From positions 186,001 to 250,000 of the forward strand of contig JAAKBF010000092.1 of NCBI GenBank assembly GCA_012656075.1: DNA of 64,000 bases, in the 5' to 3' direction. The notes beneath the pieces were generated by a model. It was not told where the DNA came from. It did not search any database and was given only the letters and a program-made list of their open reading frames with translations. Of the stretch, positions 1 to 10,452 are shown one piece after another; within the stretch, counting starts at the first letter, position 1; every line of letters begins with the position of its first letter. The position numbers and the translations under genes were made by a program. The stretch comes from Phytophthora hibernalis (taxonomy: Eukaryota > Oomycota > Peronosporomycetes > Peronosporales > Peronosporaceae).

Positions 1-220
1 CTTGCGCCGCATGCTGTTGCAGTGCCTGCTGTGGGCCGAGCGCCGCGGGTGGCTAAGCGAGCAGCGGTGACGTCGGCTAGCCCGCCCCGTGCCACCAAGC
101 GAGTAGCAGTGAAGTCGGCGCTTTGTGCGTCACGTACTCCGCGTACCCCATGTTAGCTGCCGGGGTGATTGGGTCCTGCGTAACGCGTGGCGCCCAATCT
201 ACGACGGATTTTGAGTATGG

Positions 221-370
221 CACCTCTGCAGCTGAGGTGTTTGAGCTTGACGGTCCTGCAGCGGAGGGGTTCGAGCCTGACGGACCTGCAGCCGAGATGT
301 TCGTGTGTGACACCCGCTCGAGTCTGACGGTCCTACAGATGAGGGTTCAAGCCTGATAGTCCTGCAGATG
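221..370. repeat. 30-bp minisatellite, degraded coding-type repeat
   Basis: Units of 30 bp start at 231, 261 and 291, each beginning with a CTGCAGC-GAG core and ending GACGGWCCTGCA; a fourth diverged unit lies near 338-366. On the plus strand the units read as 10-residue repeats of the type AAE-x-FE-x-DGP, on the minus strand as Ser/Gly/Pro/Ala-rich repeats. The period is a multiple of three, which suggests an origin inside a protein-coding gene, but no long frame continues on either side. The remainder of 1-774 shows only short frames; I see no gene in it. Confidence 0.6.
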
Positions 371-774
371 ACGGCGATCCGTCGCGCTGATAGCAGCTTC
401 GGCGTCGATCGCTAAGCGACCTCCGCCGCGACCGGCCCCAGAACGACACCCCTCAGTCTTCTGGGTGAACCACTTCAACCCCGCGCCACGGTGATCCAAG
501 ATACCGACTATCCCATCATGAAGCTCGTCGATCGCCACGGCATGCCACCGCATGTGACCTAGCTGGTTGAGTGGGCATGCAAGTCAGCTGGGAGTGGCCG
601 GAGAATCTTAGCCATGTCCAATGGTGTATAACTCAAGTAAATGAATGGAAGTTTTCTCAAACAAATTTGTCCTTTAATTAATTTTATCGGAAAACCTTCC
701 GTGGTGCTTGGAATTCGGAAAGCAACCGGTGCTTCCCGTATGCCTTTCAAGCGGCTTGTTTTGAGCTGATATGG

Positions 775-1251
775 TGATCAGCGATCACTGGATGAAGTTC
801 TGTGGGTTACAAAAGACGAATTCCCCGATGGGGTTTTGAAGAAGGACACTGACGCGTTTTTTAATTTCTTTCGAGCGGAGGGTGTTCCTTTGGATTACGT
901 TAAGCTGTTCAAGAAATATTGGACGACTACTATGACTACTGGATCGTGACGTCCGCAAGCTGCCTCCTGGTTGAAATATTGTTCACGCTGCCGAAGATCT
1001 GGCTGAGCACTTCTTCACGCTGGTTCTACGTGGATCTGTTGATCCGGTCCAAGTTTCCGACGACTTCAACGAGGTCAACGACCCACCGTTCAAGCTTGGG
1101 CCGCTGTGGATGTTGCAATGGATTACCAGCGTACACGCAATCTATTGCGTCGCGCTACCAAGTTCCAAGCGTCCCAAGAAGAAGAAAAAAGAAGAAATGC
1201 AGACACACAGACAGCAAGCTAAGTCACAACTAATCAGATATATAATCATGT
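775..1251 (+). pseudogene. degraded reading frame with basic C-terminus, family unknown
   Basis: A plausible protein-like frame starts near 775 (reads DEVLWVTKDEFPDGVLKKD and continues to a KLFKKYW segment), shifts frame near 940, carries one in-frame stop, and then runs as an acidic/hydrophobic segment (EDLAEHFFTLVLRGSVD) to a lysine-rich tail (PKKKKKEE) ending near 1251. The tail resembles a nuclear localisation signal. The composition is protein-like rather than random, and at least one frameshift and one stop break it. I do not recognise the family; in this setting a fragment of a mobile-element protein is the likeliest origin. Confidence 0.3.
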
Positions 1252-2026
1252 AAGCACTTTCGGTCTCCTTAACTATGGGGACGAGATGTCACACAATACG
1301 GCGTTTTCATTGGATGAAATCTACTTTAACATCATTGGATGGAATTCGATATGTATACCACATCATATTGTGTCCAATTCACTGTACCGCTAGTAACTTG
1401 ATTGGTCGCACATGTTGTTTACAAATGGAAAACTGCCTGCCCCACGCTGGATTTAACTTAGCAGTTTCAACGTGCTACACGCGTATTTGTTTACATGCAG
1501 GCAGTTTCAGGCTACTGCTATCGGCCTTGTGTGCAGACGCAATGTCCGGAAGGCCTGTTTATTGGAGTCGTAACAGGAAATTGATGAATCTGACCGCACC
1601 AGAGCTTGATTACGCCCCATATCTTCAACGATATATTTATGTCTTTTGTCTTATTCCGCATCTATACGGAGCTGCAATTTCATGTACTTTCAGCGATTTC
1701 CGCGTTTTAGGCTTCCTACAGTCTCTCACTTTTCGTTTTGAGTGATGGCGATCTGCAAGCGCGACTCGGGCGAAGAAGACTTCGAGGTGGAGCGCCCCCA
1801 CTCAAATATACTCGGGAAAGAGCGCTCCTCCGTTTGGAGACTATAAACAATCTCTCTGTTCTAAACCGTGAGATAGGGGATGAAATCGACCGCCTGCTGG
1901 AGGCCCTTCATGAAGCCCACGCAACTATCGACTGGATGCGTGCGCGATTCTTCTCAAGTTTTCTTACACGACTGCGCTTGTCCGAAGCACCATTTCTCTA
2001 GGATTGCTTCAAAATTAACAGGCCAC
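1252..2026. other. no convincing gene; one short coiled-coil-like frame
   Basis: Open frames here are short and mostly look like chance. The best is 1738-2001 on plus, which starts at TTG rather than ATG. Its middle reads as a charged, leucine-rich helix (RALLRLETINNLSVLNREIG, then DEIDRLLEALHEAHATID), the pattern of a short coiled coil. An ATG at 1745 opens a different, shorter frame. No splice sites or motifs tie these to a recognisable gene. Confidence 0.3.
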
Positions 2027-2640
2027 TCATTTCTTTCGGAATTCGATGATGCACGACCTCAGTTCCAACCGCAATTCTTCTGTCGGAAACCCAGAGGATT
2101 TGAGTTCGCCAAGTATCTCCGGGAAACACACTTTAAAACTGGAAGACGTAAACTCAATTTTGGACCCGTATAAACCTTTCCAGGGCATTGAATTTTTGCC
2201 GAGCCATTTCCCCATCAACCTTCTAGTTTTCGAAAATATCAGGCGGCCATTGCTGTCTTGAACAATAAGGGGTCCAAGTCGGATCATGTAAACACCGAAA
2301 AATGCAAGCCAGATCGTCAATACTGTTTTGGCGATTCGCATTCCGACATGGTCCTCCATAACTGCATTCATCGTAGATGCCTCTGGTTCTTGAAACTTCT
2401 TATCATCATCAATGTCAGCGCTATCACTAGTGTCTTCGTCATCTCCACCTTGATCATCGTCACTTTCGCCATCGCCACTTTCGTCATCAACTGTAAATCC
2501 ACTTTACACGTCGTCGCTCTCCGTTTCCAATTCCACGTCGTTGCTGTCGTCAAAACCTTAATTCTCCAGGTCCTCCAGGTCAGTACTTCGACCGTAGTGA
2601 AAATCGTGGCCTACCTCCCTTTGGTCTCACAACTAATCCG
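2027..2640 (-). pseudogene. degraded protein with Asp/Glu-rich N-terminus and hydrophobic segment
   Basis: Read on the minus strand from about 2640, one frame gives a strongly acidic stretch (runs such as DDESGDGESDDDQGGDDED) with two in-frame TAA codons, then continues without a break through an ATG at 2371 into a hydrophobic segment (LTIWLAFFGVYMIRLGPLIV) and a mixed C-terminal part that stops at 2027. The continuity of the acidic frame with the downstream frame argues that it was one protein. Acidic N-termini are common in oomycete transposases, but the hydrophobic segment is not typical, and I do not assign a family. Confidence 0.4.
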
Positions 2641-2892
2641 AACTTATTATTTTACGATTATTGCAACTAACCCGAATAGAACCCTTTCCCCAAACTTTTA
2701 GAGCGCGGGAACCCTTTGTTCGACCTTGCCTATCTCATAACCTACTGCGAATTAGCCAAAACGGACGTCAGATTCGGAATCTAACGCGTCTTTTTCACCC
2801 TATATCTAACTATCGTATATGGTTTTGTCAAGTTATCCCAGTCATTTTATGCGCTAAACGTCTGGATCAACTATTATGACGGGGACAATACA

Positions 2893-3538
2893 TGATCACG
2901 TCACGATTGAGACGCTCGATGCTGCCATTTATCCACGGGCTGTACGCCACTGTGGATCTCTGTTCGCACCGAAGTCTCTTGTATACATCCGCTACCACTT
3001 CGTTCTTGAAATGGCTACCTTGATTACCTATCCAAATCGGCGGGATTCCAAACCTACTATGCCAATTTAATATTGCGTCGACTGCTACTGCACTTGTAGG
3101 TGAAGCACACAGAACCAGTTTGCAATAGTGGGTTGAATCGTCTTTCATCACCAGTAGGTACTTGTCGCTGCCGAATGATTCACCCACCGAAAGAAAATCC
3201 CAGTGCAGGGCTCCGTTGCGTTCATGACACCGGAATGTATCACCCCATGGCCGCTGCACCACCTTGCCACCCTTGACATGTTGACAGAGGAGGGATGCCC
3301 TGAGAAACTTGTCTACTTTCGCTCATAGTTGGTCCACAAAGAAATGTCGTTGAAGCTTCTCCATCATTGCAGCGCGGCCTCGGTGGTCTTGTGCGCCGTA
3401 GTGAGCAACAATTATCACTCCCTGTAACAAATCAGCCGCATCTGTCGGAATCCACAGTCTCTCATTATGATACCATCCCTGTCCTTTGGCAAGGAAGTTG
3501 CTGGCCACGGTGTTCAAGTATCGTTCCTGGACACCCAC
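2893..3538 (-). pseudogene. gypsy integrase, left-arm copy, 3' truncated by deletion
   Basis: Minus-strand frames 3538-3323 and 3262-2894 match the right-arm integrase. The first gives the zinc-binding N-terminal part (ending near HFFVDQL). The second gives the catalytic core beginning WDFLSVGESFGSDKYLLVMK with further acidic catalytic-type residues downstream. The core reads into an unrelated sequence at 2893/2894, where the right arm has a further 958 bp encoding the integrase C-terminus and chromodomain. It belongs to Ty3/gypsy pol. Stops between the two frames and the deletion make it non-functional. Confidence 0.8.
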
Positions 3539-3599
3539 GATCTCCTCAAGTGTTGGTCATGTAAAGTTTGGGTCGACAAAAGGCCGAATCGCCCCTCTC

Positions 3600-4222
3600 C
3601 TGGCGGCGTCCGCCGAGTTCGTGCATAGTACGTGCATTCTACATCACGTGCTTTGCTCTGTCTTTCTCCTCTCTTCGTCGTGTTCTATTGGGGACCTATC
3701 TACCTCCCCTCGCCGACGCTTGTTATTTGAATGCTGGGTTCTTTCTTCCTCCCTACGCCCTCGTTTACGAAGCACCATTACTCGCAATTCGACAGTATCG
3801 CTGTGATTGCCAGCCCACCGGGATATCATATCTGCCCAACCGTTGTTCGGTCCCTCAATGTGCTCAATGTGGTAGCTGTACTCCATCAGCATCACTGCCC
3901 AACGCAGAAGCTTGTCTCTGATGTGATTATTTACTTCCTTGCCTGACGCAAAGACATAGATCATATTGCGGTGATCGCAACATAATCTGAAGCCCTGAGG
4001 TCGACAGAGCAAATGGCTGAGCTGGTCACATGCACAGATAATCGGGTACTCTTCTTCCTCGATCACGCTCCAGTTCCGTTTCGAACCAGTGAATGTGCCA
4101 CTCATGCACACGAGAAGTTCATGCTGCTTCTCCGTGACCGGTTTTCCTTTCTGCCACGATCGAACCTGGCTGACAATTATGCCACATCCTACGTTAGAGG
4201 CATCCGTGCTCAAACACATCAC
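3600..4222 (-). pseudogene. gypsy RNase H, left-arm copy
   Basis: A 192-residue minus-strand frame reads STDASNVGCGIIVSQ at its start, the first catalytic Asp region of retroelement RNase H, followed by the conserved EEEEYPIICACDQLSHLL and HIEGPNNGWADMISRW segments, the last holding the final Asp. This domain degrades the RNA strand of the RNA:DNA hybrid during reverse transcription. It differs from the right-arm copy at a few residues (for example G against D in the last motif region and R against Q in the basic tail). It is cut off from the RT by stops and frameshifts. Confidence 0.8.
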
Positions 4223-4269
4223 TGCGTCCGGTTGCGGGAATGCTAAGCTGACAGAGTATCAGCTTATCT

Positions 4270-5075
4270 TTGAGCTGATCAAAAGCGTTTCGTTCGTCGT
4301 CACTAAACTCCAGTTCGATGCGCTAAGCTACTCGCTTCGTTCACCGCGATGCCGTCGCAAGTGTCGAATCCAACCGTTCTTGTAATGGTTGTGCCGACCT
4401 GAAAAAATCAACCACACTCTACCTCATCCAATTTGCCGCACAGAGAAACTGTTGTAACTCCCCAGCGTTCATCGGATATGGTAGTGAAGTGAGCGCTTTG
4501 ATTCACTCGGGGTCGTGACTCACACCCTGACCGGTAATTATCTTGCCGCACCACTTAACTTTGGGTTCGTACAGGCTCGACTTCGCCACACTCAGCTTGA
4601 AGCCGAAGAAGTCGAGTAGTTCAAACAGTTTTTCAAACTTGGCTAGATGTGTCTGCACGTCGACAGCGTGGGTTGCAGGTCGTCAATCCAAACCAAGAGG
4701 TTCTTATAGATTAGCTCCTGAAGACACTTATCAATTGTCGATTGGAAAACAGAGCTGCGTCGCAGCACCCTTGCGGCACACGACGAGGGGTGTAAATCTG
4801 TCGGTTTGTCATGTAGAAGAGTATTTCTTGACAGGCTTCGTCAACTGCGATCTGCCAGTACCCTTTGATGAAGTCGAACAACCCGGAAACTTCACAACCT
4901 TGCGCCAGCTCCAAGTCAACTTGCGATTTGGCATCAAGCCTACAATGCCCTCGATCTGTATATTCGCAGGCTTGTAATCCGCTGTCTGTCGGAACTCGTT
5001 GATGTCCGGCTTCCGCACTGGTAGCGCCGGGCAGGCCCATCGGCTGTTAGGATTCTCATAAACCCACCCAAGCTT
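4270..5075 (-). pseudogene. gypsy reverse transcriptase, left-arm copy
   Basis: Minus-strand frames from 5075 down to about 4270 correspond to the RT of the right arm. The readable parts include NEFRQTADYKPANIQIEG, GLFDFIKGYWQIAVDEA, TPRRVPQG and the WIDDL box that stands for the YxDD catalytic motif of RT. The thumb continues in another frame. The element is a decayed Ty3/gypsy retrotransposon. Reading is broken by at least three frameshifts and several stop codons. Confidence 0.78.
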
Positions 5076-5575
5076 TTACAGTTTGCTGTTGAATCTCTCC
5101 ATAAATCTACTGACCTCCGGCTGGTACTTCCCCGCCTTGCACTTGTAACGTTTGGCATCTTTCTTCAACCGGATTTTTATCGGCGGGACCCGAGCAGGAG
5201 GATCGTTCCCCTGGCTAGACCTCCCAATATCAGAGCGAGTCGCAATTCTCTCCAATTCACCGAGATACGCTACTGGGAATCCACGCAAGTTGGCCTTTTC
5301 GACCAGGTTTTGGACAAGCTGCTTCAATTCGTCGCTCATTTCCGGCTATGATCTTACTTCCGGCTCATCTCGTTCATCAGTTTCATCTTGCTGGCATTGA
5401 GAGGCCAACTTCTCCAACTGTCTATCCACGTCAATGCTTAGCGCGAGCAGCATCTCTTTCCCGAGAAGAAACTCTTCAAGGTCGCCAGGAACGATTAGGC
5501 ACTGCACCGTAGAATTGATAGAGATTGGTCCTTCCGCTGTTCGCAGCGTGACCTGTACATTTTCAGCTCGATTCG
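5076..5575 (-). pseudogene. gypsy protease end and pre-RT linker, left-arm copy
   Basis: The 5339-5076 minus frame (MSDELKQLVQNLVEKANLRG onward) is the linker that precedes RT in oomycete gypsy polyproteins, with the PPIKIRLKKDAKRYKCKAGK segment. Upstream, the section to about 5575 is the counterpart of the right-arm retropepsin C-terminus (EEFLLGKEMLPALSIDVD). It is identical or nearly so to 40701-41201. Confidence 0.65.
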
Positions 5576-6408
5576 TCTACACATCTCCACCAAGGGGACG
5601 AATGTTTGAGACATGTAGGTGACTCTGAATTTCGCAAACATTCGTCCCCTTTGTGGATATTCCAAATATTGCCCCGAGATTTGCAAAACGTGCAACCTTC
5701 ACCTTCATCTAGCTTTCGTTTCTTGTTATCCGCTACTGGCGTTCGCACGATCCTTGTTTACTCTTGCAGTTGATCTGATGCTGCGACTGTCGGTTTCCTA
5801 TGTTCTCCATTTTTCTTGGAACGTCCTCTACTCGCTCGCACTGCAGATAACGCTCCTTCAGGTTGTCCAGATTCCCCAACGTGATCGATGGGGTACAATC
5901 TGCATTTGCCAGCCTTGAGGCATTCCTGCACTGTAGTATCTACACTTGTTCTCCCTGGTCATTGTCGTTCCATCCTCCTCCGGCACCCAATCATACAGTT
6001 GAAGGAGGCGATGAAATTGCGAATCATATTCCTCGACCGACATACCCCGTGTCTTCCGTATTGATTTGATTTCTTGATGCAATATGTCGTGCGTTCCTAG
6101 AGTGCAATATCGTCACGCCAGCCCGCGCATGGCGGTTGTAATCGTCCGCATCGAAGGTCTACCTCTTCCTTGTATCCTTTTTGAAACTGATCCAAATCCT
6201 TCCGATCAGTAACAGCGAGATGACTTGCCCAAGATCACGTATCACGTTCGGTGAGTCATCCAGAACAAGGAAGTGAAACAGTCAACGGATCTCCACTTGA
6301 AACTCGAGAATCCCTTCCATCCGCCACAAGAGTCGAAGCGTTTTACATCCTTGGTGCCTCTGAGGCGACTTTGGAGCTTGAACCTCTCTTCTTGTCTTGA
6401 TCCTCCAT
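5576..6408 (-). pseudogene. gypsy gag, left-arm copy
   Basis: An ATG at 6408 opens a short lysine/serine-rich start (MEDQDKKRGSSSKVASEAPR), then the frame stops. The capsid-like core resumes at 6082-5858 (RGMSVEEYDSQFHRLLQLYD), a typical gag helix. A zinc-knuckle-like segment (CTFCKSRG ... HKGDEC) is encoded at about 5748-5563. Gag packages the element RNA. The mirrored copy starts at 39868. Stops and frameshifts inactivate it. Confidence 0.7.
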
Positions 6409-6496
6409 CTTGTATTCTTCACTCGATTGAAATCTCAATATGCTGTGTCAGTTGGCTTTCAAGGAAGTCGGAAAGTGAAAATTTATTGAGTATTAA

Positions 6497-6794
6497 CCCT
6501 TTTGTTGCCGACTGGTCCAAAACGTGGCATAATGCATCGTTTTACTAAAATCGACCAATCAAATATTATGATTTAATATTGACCAATAATATGTCTACCG
6601 GAAAATTGACCAAAACGATGCATTATGCCACGTTTTACAAATATCACCCAAAACATTTTCTGATCATTAAAGAAAACTTAGAATATAGTCACCGGAAAGT
6701 AATAGTAAAACGAGGCATTATGCATCGTTTTGCAATTTTATCTTGGTTAAAGTATACATATTTTCAAATAGAAAATGTATGGGCAACAAAAGGG
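6497..6794. mobile_element. 298-bp piggyBac-type MITE with TTAA on both sides, left arm
   Basis: Terminal inverted repeats CCCTTTTGTTGCC ... GGCAACAAAAGGG are flanked by TTAA at 6493-6496 and 6795-6798, the target duplication of the piggyBac superfamily. There is no coding capacity. Inside are three copies, in both orientations, of a box close to AAAACGATGCATTATGCC plus CGTTTT, each itself a near-palindrome. The copy in the other arm (39482-39779) has the same length, but its outer TTAA next to the cysteine-repeat frame reads ATAA. Confidence 0.85.
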
Positions 6795-6826
6795 TTAAGA
6801 CTAGCCTATCCGTTAGCTAGTCATAG

Positions 6827-7267
6827 TTGGTCCCAACCTGTCCTTCAGCTCTTTCCCGGCTTCTCTTGGGCGCAGTACGCAGTATTTACAATCACGGTCT
6901 GCTGATTCGGCTGACCTCCATAAGCCATCATCGCTTGGCACAACACGTGTGCTCGTGTCCGGGAGATCAATCGGTTACCTATGAAAAATTCTCTTGTCCT
7001 GATAACCAGAAACGCATTGACAATGTTTGCGGATACCCTGGAGACCAAAAGCTACTCAGCAATGTTTGCTCGTGCCCAGTAGACCAGAGCCTTGTGAGCA
7101 ATTTGTGCTCCTGCTCTGATGATCAGACGGTTGTCGGTAATGTTTGCTCGTGCCCTAGGGACCAAAAGCTAGTGGATGGTGTATGCTCGTGCCCTGGCGA
7201 TCAAACACTTCTCCCAGGTGTGTATTCGTGTCTTGGAGGAGGCCAGGCATATATCAATGATGTGTGA
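6827..7267 (+). pseudogene. cysteine-rich 13-residue tandem-repeat frame, left arm
   Basis: From about 6945 the frame encodes about eight tandem units of roughly 13 residues with consensus C-S-C-P-x-D-Q-x-L-V-x-x-V, ending at TGA 7267. After the stop, two or three further units (SCPGD, CSCPFGQ) can be read, so the array originally continued. This is a 39-bp minisatellite kept in frame, resembling short EGF-like or CSCP-type repeats of secreted proteins. No signal peptide can be defined, because the upstream part abuts the MITE. The start at 6827 is uncertain. The mirrored copy is 39449-39009. Confidence 0.5.
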
Positions 7268-7810
7268 TCCTGCCCAGGAGACTAAAAGCTCATTGAAGGA
7301 GTCTGCTCGTGTCCGTTTGGGCAGCCCCTTGTGATCTTTGCCCGGAAGGAGAACATGGATTTTTTCTTTCTATCAAAGGCTACTTTCCATTTACATTGCA
7401 TTATATATAGATACATTGTATTCTCAACAGCTATATTGCATTCTATCCATTACGTTTTTAAATGTATCCGACAATCCCTATATGAATGTGTTGCATATCG
7501 GCTAGAACTTGAGAAGCCTCAGAGAGATCGTTTGCAACCGAAGCGAAGCGGAGGTCTGCAATGGTCGGCGCGTGAGCCGGATTAGCTGCCCTGGTATTGA
7601 GGTATTTCCCCTAGACACCGCGCCCTGCCGAAGTCCACAGGCGGGTGCCATCGCGCGAGTGTCCTGCTGGTACTCAACGACCATACTGTAGTCACGAGTA
7701 CATGTAACAAGAACTTCATGAAAATGTAACAGGTTAGTTACGTGTATTGGTGAAACTGCGAATTCCGTCGTACACTACTTGTATTTTGCTACATATTTTT
7801 GTATTGTCAA

Positions 7811-7965
7811 CTACAGAAACCGCTTCCACTTCTGATATCTAACCCTAAATCATCTTTTAGGGGTATCAAATTTAAAGAGAATTTAGCAACTTAAACAAGA
7901 AACATGTGAATCGGTTTTGCAAAGGTATTCAAAAGGGGTATCAGAAGTGGGAGCGGTTTCTGTAG
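7811..7965. mobile_element. 155-bp MITE with 29-bp TIRs, left arm
   Basis: The ends CTACAGAAACCGCTTCCACT... and ...AGTGGGAGCGGTTTCTGTAG form inverted repeats of about 29 bp around an AT-rich centre with no frame. It sits at the 3' end of the pogo-type transposase frame (minus strand) and is the likely cause of the frame's loss beyond this point. The counterpart is 38311-38464. Confidence 0.75.
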
Positions 7966-8870
7966 TCACAAGTATTATACAGATTCGGACACAAAGATAC
8001 GACACCCGAGGTTTTTCTATTGTATCGAACAGATGTGGACACAAGAATCAGAATGCTGTTCTTCTTGCTCGTTCGGAGCCTGCCCACCATCACTAGGAAT
8101 TCCCTTGACCAGTAATACCTCAAAACCGTTTAACCCAGTCAAATGAGTGACACCTGTCAGTAGCTGACACAATCAGCAGCACGCTTGCTTTTCGGAACGA
8201 GTTCGACCCTTGATCTTGACCCCTTGTTCGCTCCCCGCTCACTGATAATGCGCGTGGGGTGTTGTCGTAGAAAACGGCCGTCTCGTCGGCATTGCAAATG
8301 CACGACCTCTCGTACGTGTCGTTCACCGTAGCGCCAACCCCGCTGGGAAACTTGCGCTGATCTTCTTCAAGGTCTTGCGTAGACAGGATATATTTAGTTG
8401 GCCGCCGAAACGAGAAACCCCGTTGGTGTTTGATCCGCCGGATCATCCGGCCTAAGCTCTCCTCCTTGTTCCTCGCAATATAAGTCGTAGTAAAGTCGGC
8501 GTAGTCTTCCTTCAAGAAGACCAGCATGTGGGACGTTTTCAAAGGAAAATCGTCGCGTCGCATCTCCTTGACTCACTGCACACGCTCGGCACAGTGATGG
8601 AACGAGTTTAGTCTACATTGACCACCTACGCTGCACTTGGATCGCTTCATGCTATCGCATGTATATCTAATACTAGCCTCCTTCTTTACCCATGCATGCA
8701 CCGCAGTCCTCCACTTGATACCATTGAGCGTGGCAGCTTCGGTGACGCTCAGACCAGTGTTGATATCGTCCAGCACCTTTGCTTTAAGGGCGTTAGAATA
8801 TGCATTTCGCCGGTCTCGAACTATCACGTTCGCTTCCTCGACCAACTCACCCCTCTCCGCCTTCTAAGTC
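7966..8870 (-). pseudogene. pogo/CENP-B-type (DDE_1) transposase, left-arm copy
   Basis: On the minus strand, frames 8845-8573, 8563-8120 and 8123-7941 together give the N-terminal helix-turn-helix (NALKAKVLDDINTGLSVTEA), the second DNA-binding half (MIRRIKHQRGFSFRRPTKYI) and the first catalytic Asp motif (CNADETAVFYDN). The rest of the DDE domain is missing; the frame ends in the MITE at 7965. The left copy has four Gs where the right copy has five near 8220, and frameshifts separate the three parts. Transposases of this type cut and paste at TA. Confidence 0.75.
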
Positions 8871-9047
8871 TCCACTCTGCGTGCAATCATCACTCACCCG
8901 CCAAATTCGTAAACGAGCGATCGCTCCGTCCTCCATGGACTCCAATTCACGTTTAATTATGTGTGGCTTTGGCGCGTTGCATATCACAGCAATTGAATTG
9001 GCCAAAATATTTGTAAAGAATCCAACTTAATACACCTTATCTGTCAT

Positions 9048-9493
9048 TAGAGACGTTTCGCAAACGACTCCACCTCCACATTTGTCACACAGGAGCTGCG
9101 AGAGAACAAAAACGAAGACAAAAATCGCTGCGGTGAAGATATCACGCTACAGAATCATCAATTGTGAAGAACACATTCCTCAGATTTTCTATGTAAACCA
9201 CACTATCTTCATCGGGGTCGCGCATCGAATGACAGCATACTGTCCCCACGCGGTTAAGCAGCAGCCTGCTGTTGATGGCTTCGGTGGCGGCATGACTGCA
9301 TTCGTTGCATTCTTGTGGGAGGAGATATACGGACTCCTCCATTCTATGTATGTTTGCTACTGACCAGTCAAAAATAATGTGTGTACTGAATGAGGTAGGG
9401 ATTGCTGCGAAAGATCTGCCCGACTTCACATTTTCTAGGCACCTTAGCATGCTAGCGATAAGTGAAGATAAGGATACGTGCGAAACGTCTCTA
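9048..9493. mobile_element. 446-bp TIR element, left arm
   Basis: The ends TAGAGACGTTTCGCA and TGCGAAACGTCTCTA are perfect 15-bp inverted repeats with TA at the tips. The body carries most of a 127-residue minus-strand frame (9525-9142) that extends past one end. Length and sequence match 36781-37226 in the other arm. It looks like a non-autonomous DNA element; the superfamily is not clear, although TA tips suggest the Tc1/mariner/pogo group. Confidence 0.6.
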
Positions 9494-9525
9494 TTAATTT
9501 TTGTCCGTAATATCTTAGTGTCCAA
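9142..9525 (-). CDS. hypothetical 127-residue frame, unchanged between arms
   Basis: An open frame starting with ATG (MDTKILRTKINRDVSHVSLS) and ending FFTIDDSVA. It overlaps the 446-bp TIR element. It contains CNECSHAATEAIN and CCHSMRDPDEDS segments but no family that I know. The protein is identical in the other arm (36749-37132); since most of the arms are near-identical, this is weak evidence for function. It may be a chance frame. Confidence 0.25.
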   Translation of the reverse strand: MDTKILRTKINRDVSHVSLSSLIASMLRCLENVKSGRSFAAIPTSFSTHIIFDWSVANIHRMEESVYLLPQECNECSHAATEAINSRLLLNRVGTVCCHSMRDPDEDSVVYIENLRNVFFTIDDSVA

Positions 9526-9599
9526 ATCGGTAGCACCGGCAATCCCAAATGTTTAATTAAAAACAGGATCCCAGCCACAAAGCTATATCTGCTGCTATA

Positions 9600-9715
9600 T
9601 TTGCCAGTGAAATTAGCAACAACCAGTCCGTGCCGACAACCGTCTCGGCCAGCAGCAACACGTTCGGGCCGACGGCCACCTTCTCGATCAGCACCAACTA
9701 CTGTAGTCCTTGCGT
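9600..9715. repeat. contracted 42-bp tandem repeat, left arm
   Basis: The right arm (36450-36620) has about four units of a 42-bp repeat here. The left arm keeps little more than one unit (CAACACGTTCGGGCCGACGG region), jumping directly from sequence next to AAATTAG to the CAACAACCAGTCCGTG unit. The net loss is about 123 bp, close to three units, as expected from slippage or unequal exchange. Confidence 0.65.
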
Positions 9716-9878
9716 ACGAGTATACGGGAGTAAACTACCGTGCACATGAAGACAAGTCTCTATGTGGAGCTTGGTGACGTCGAAGTCATGAAGGAATACG
9801 TTGCCCTTAATTAAGCGAAAAACTGTTTTCTCTCATCCTCACCACCCAGCGCGACGGACACGTACGGTAGCGAGTACC

Positions 9879-10452
9879 GGAAAGTCGTAATGGTAGAGCA
9901 GCCTGAAGATAGAGCACACTATTTGGATATTGACCAATCAGCAGTGCACAACCTCTACCAGCATTATTGGGGGTCCAAATAGAAAGGACCTGCCTTCAGA
10001 AATGCATGATCTACTGTAGTGTCCGATACATCAAAATCCGTCTATCGCATGCTCAAAGATAGCGCGCTGCCGTTGCGCTGTCGTCAGGCCTCCCCGTCGG
10101 TCGTTTGTTATTGAACCGTCGCATATGCTGCTTTAATGGAGCCATAACTCCGACATCGAAGGGCTGTGTCACCCCGGTGCATCCTCCTGGTTCATATAGC
10201 ACCGATGTCTCTGTACAAGCAAGCGAGGGATATGCTAGCGTGACAACTTCATAGGGGGCTTGACGGCAACTTGAAATCTGTGGCTGTGGTGTGCGTCCGT
10301 CAATCAAACGCAGCGTCTATTGTCAATACCTGCATATCTCACCGTGTTTTGAAACACATATTTCATGTCGTTGTCTGCAGTGGATGTCAGAAAGATAGAG
10401 CACCATGCATTATCGTAAAAGAAACGTGCTGCTCTATCATTACGACTTTTCC
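9879..10452. mobile_element. 574-bp deletion derivative of a pogo-type transposon, left arm
   Basis: Inverted ends GGAAAGTCGTAATGGTAGAGC ... are matched by GCTCTATCATTACGACTTTTCC (24-25 bp each, two differences). Inside, the minus-strand frame 10307-10053 encodes the C-terminal motif of DDE_1 transposases (CTGVTQPFDVGVMAPLKQHM), where the Pro-x-Asp-Val-Gly box carries the final catalytic region. It is thus an internally deleted copy of an autonomous element. Its DDE end is not the missing end of the nearby pogo frame, because order and orientation do not fit. The counterpart is 35699-36273. Confidence 0.72.

Noticed and set aside
1275..1745. 156-residue open frame
   Set aside because: Cys- and Tyr-rich without any domain, no splice or start context, and flanked by decayed sequence. 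It looks like a chance frame.
2258..2701. 147-residue plus frame rich in Val/Ile/Thr
   Set aside because: It is the antisense of an Asp/Glu-rich minus-strand frame, which gives such hydrophobic shadows; the minus reading is continuous over a longer span.
8616..8956. Plus-strand frames over the pogo transposase (also 37656-37318 on minus in the other arm)
   Set aside because: They are antisense to the transposase frame with its recognisable HTH, and show no motif of their own.
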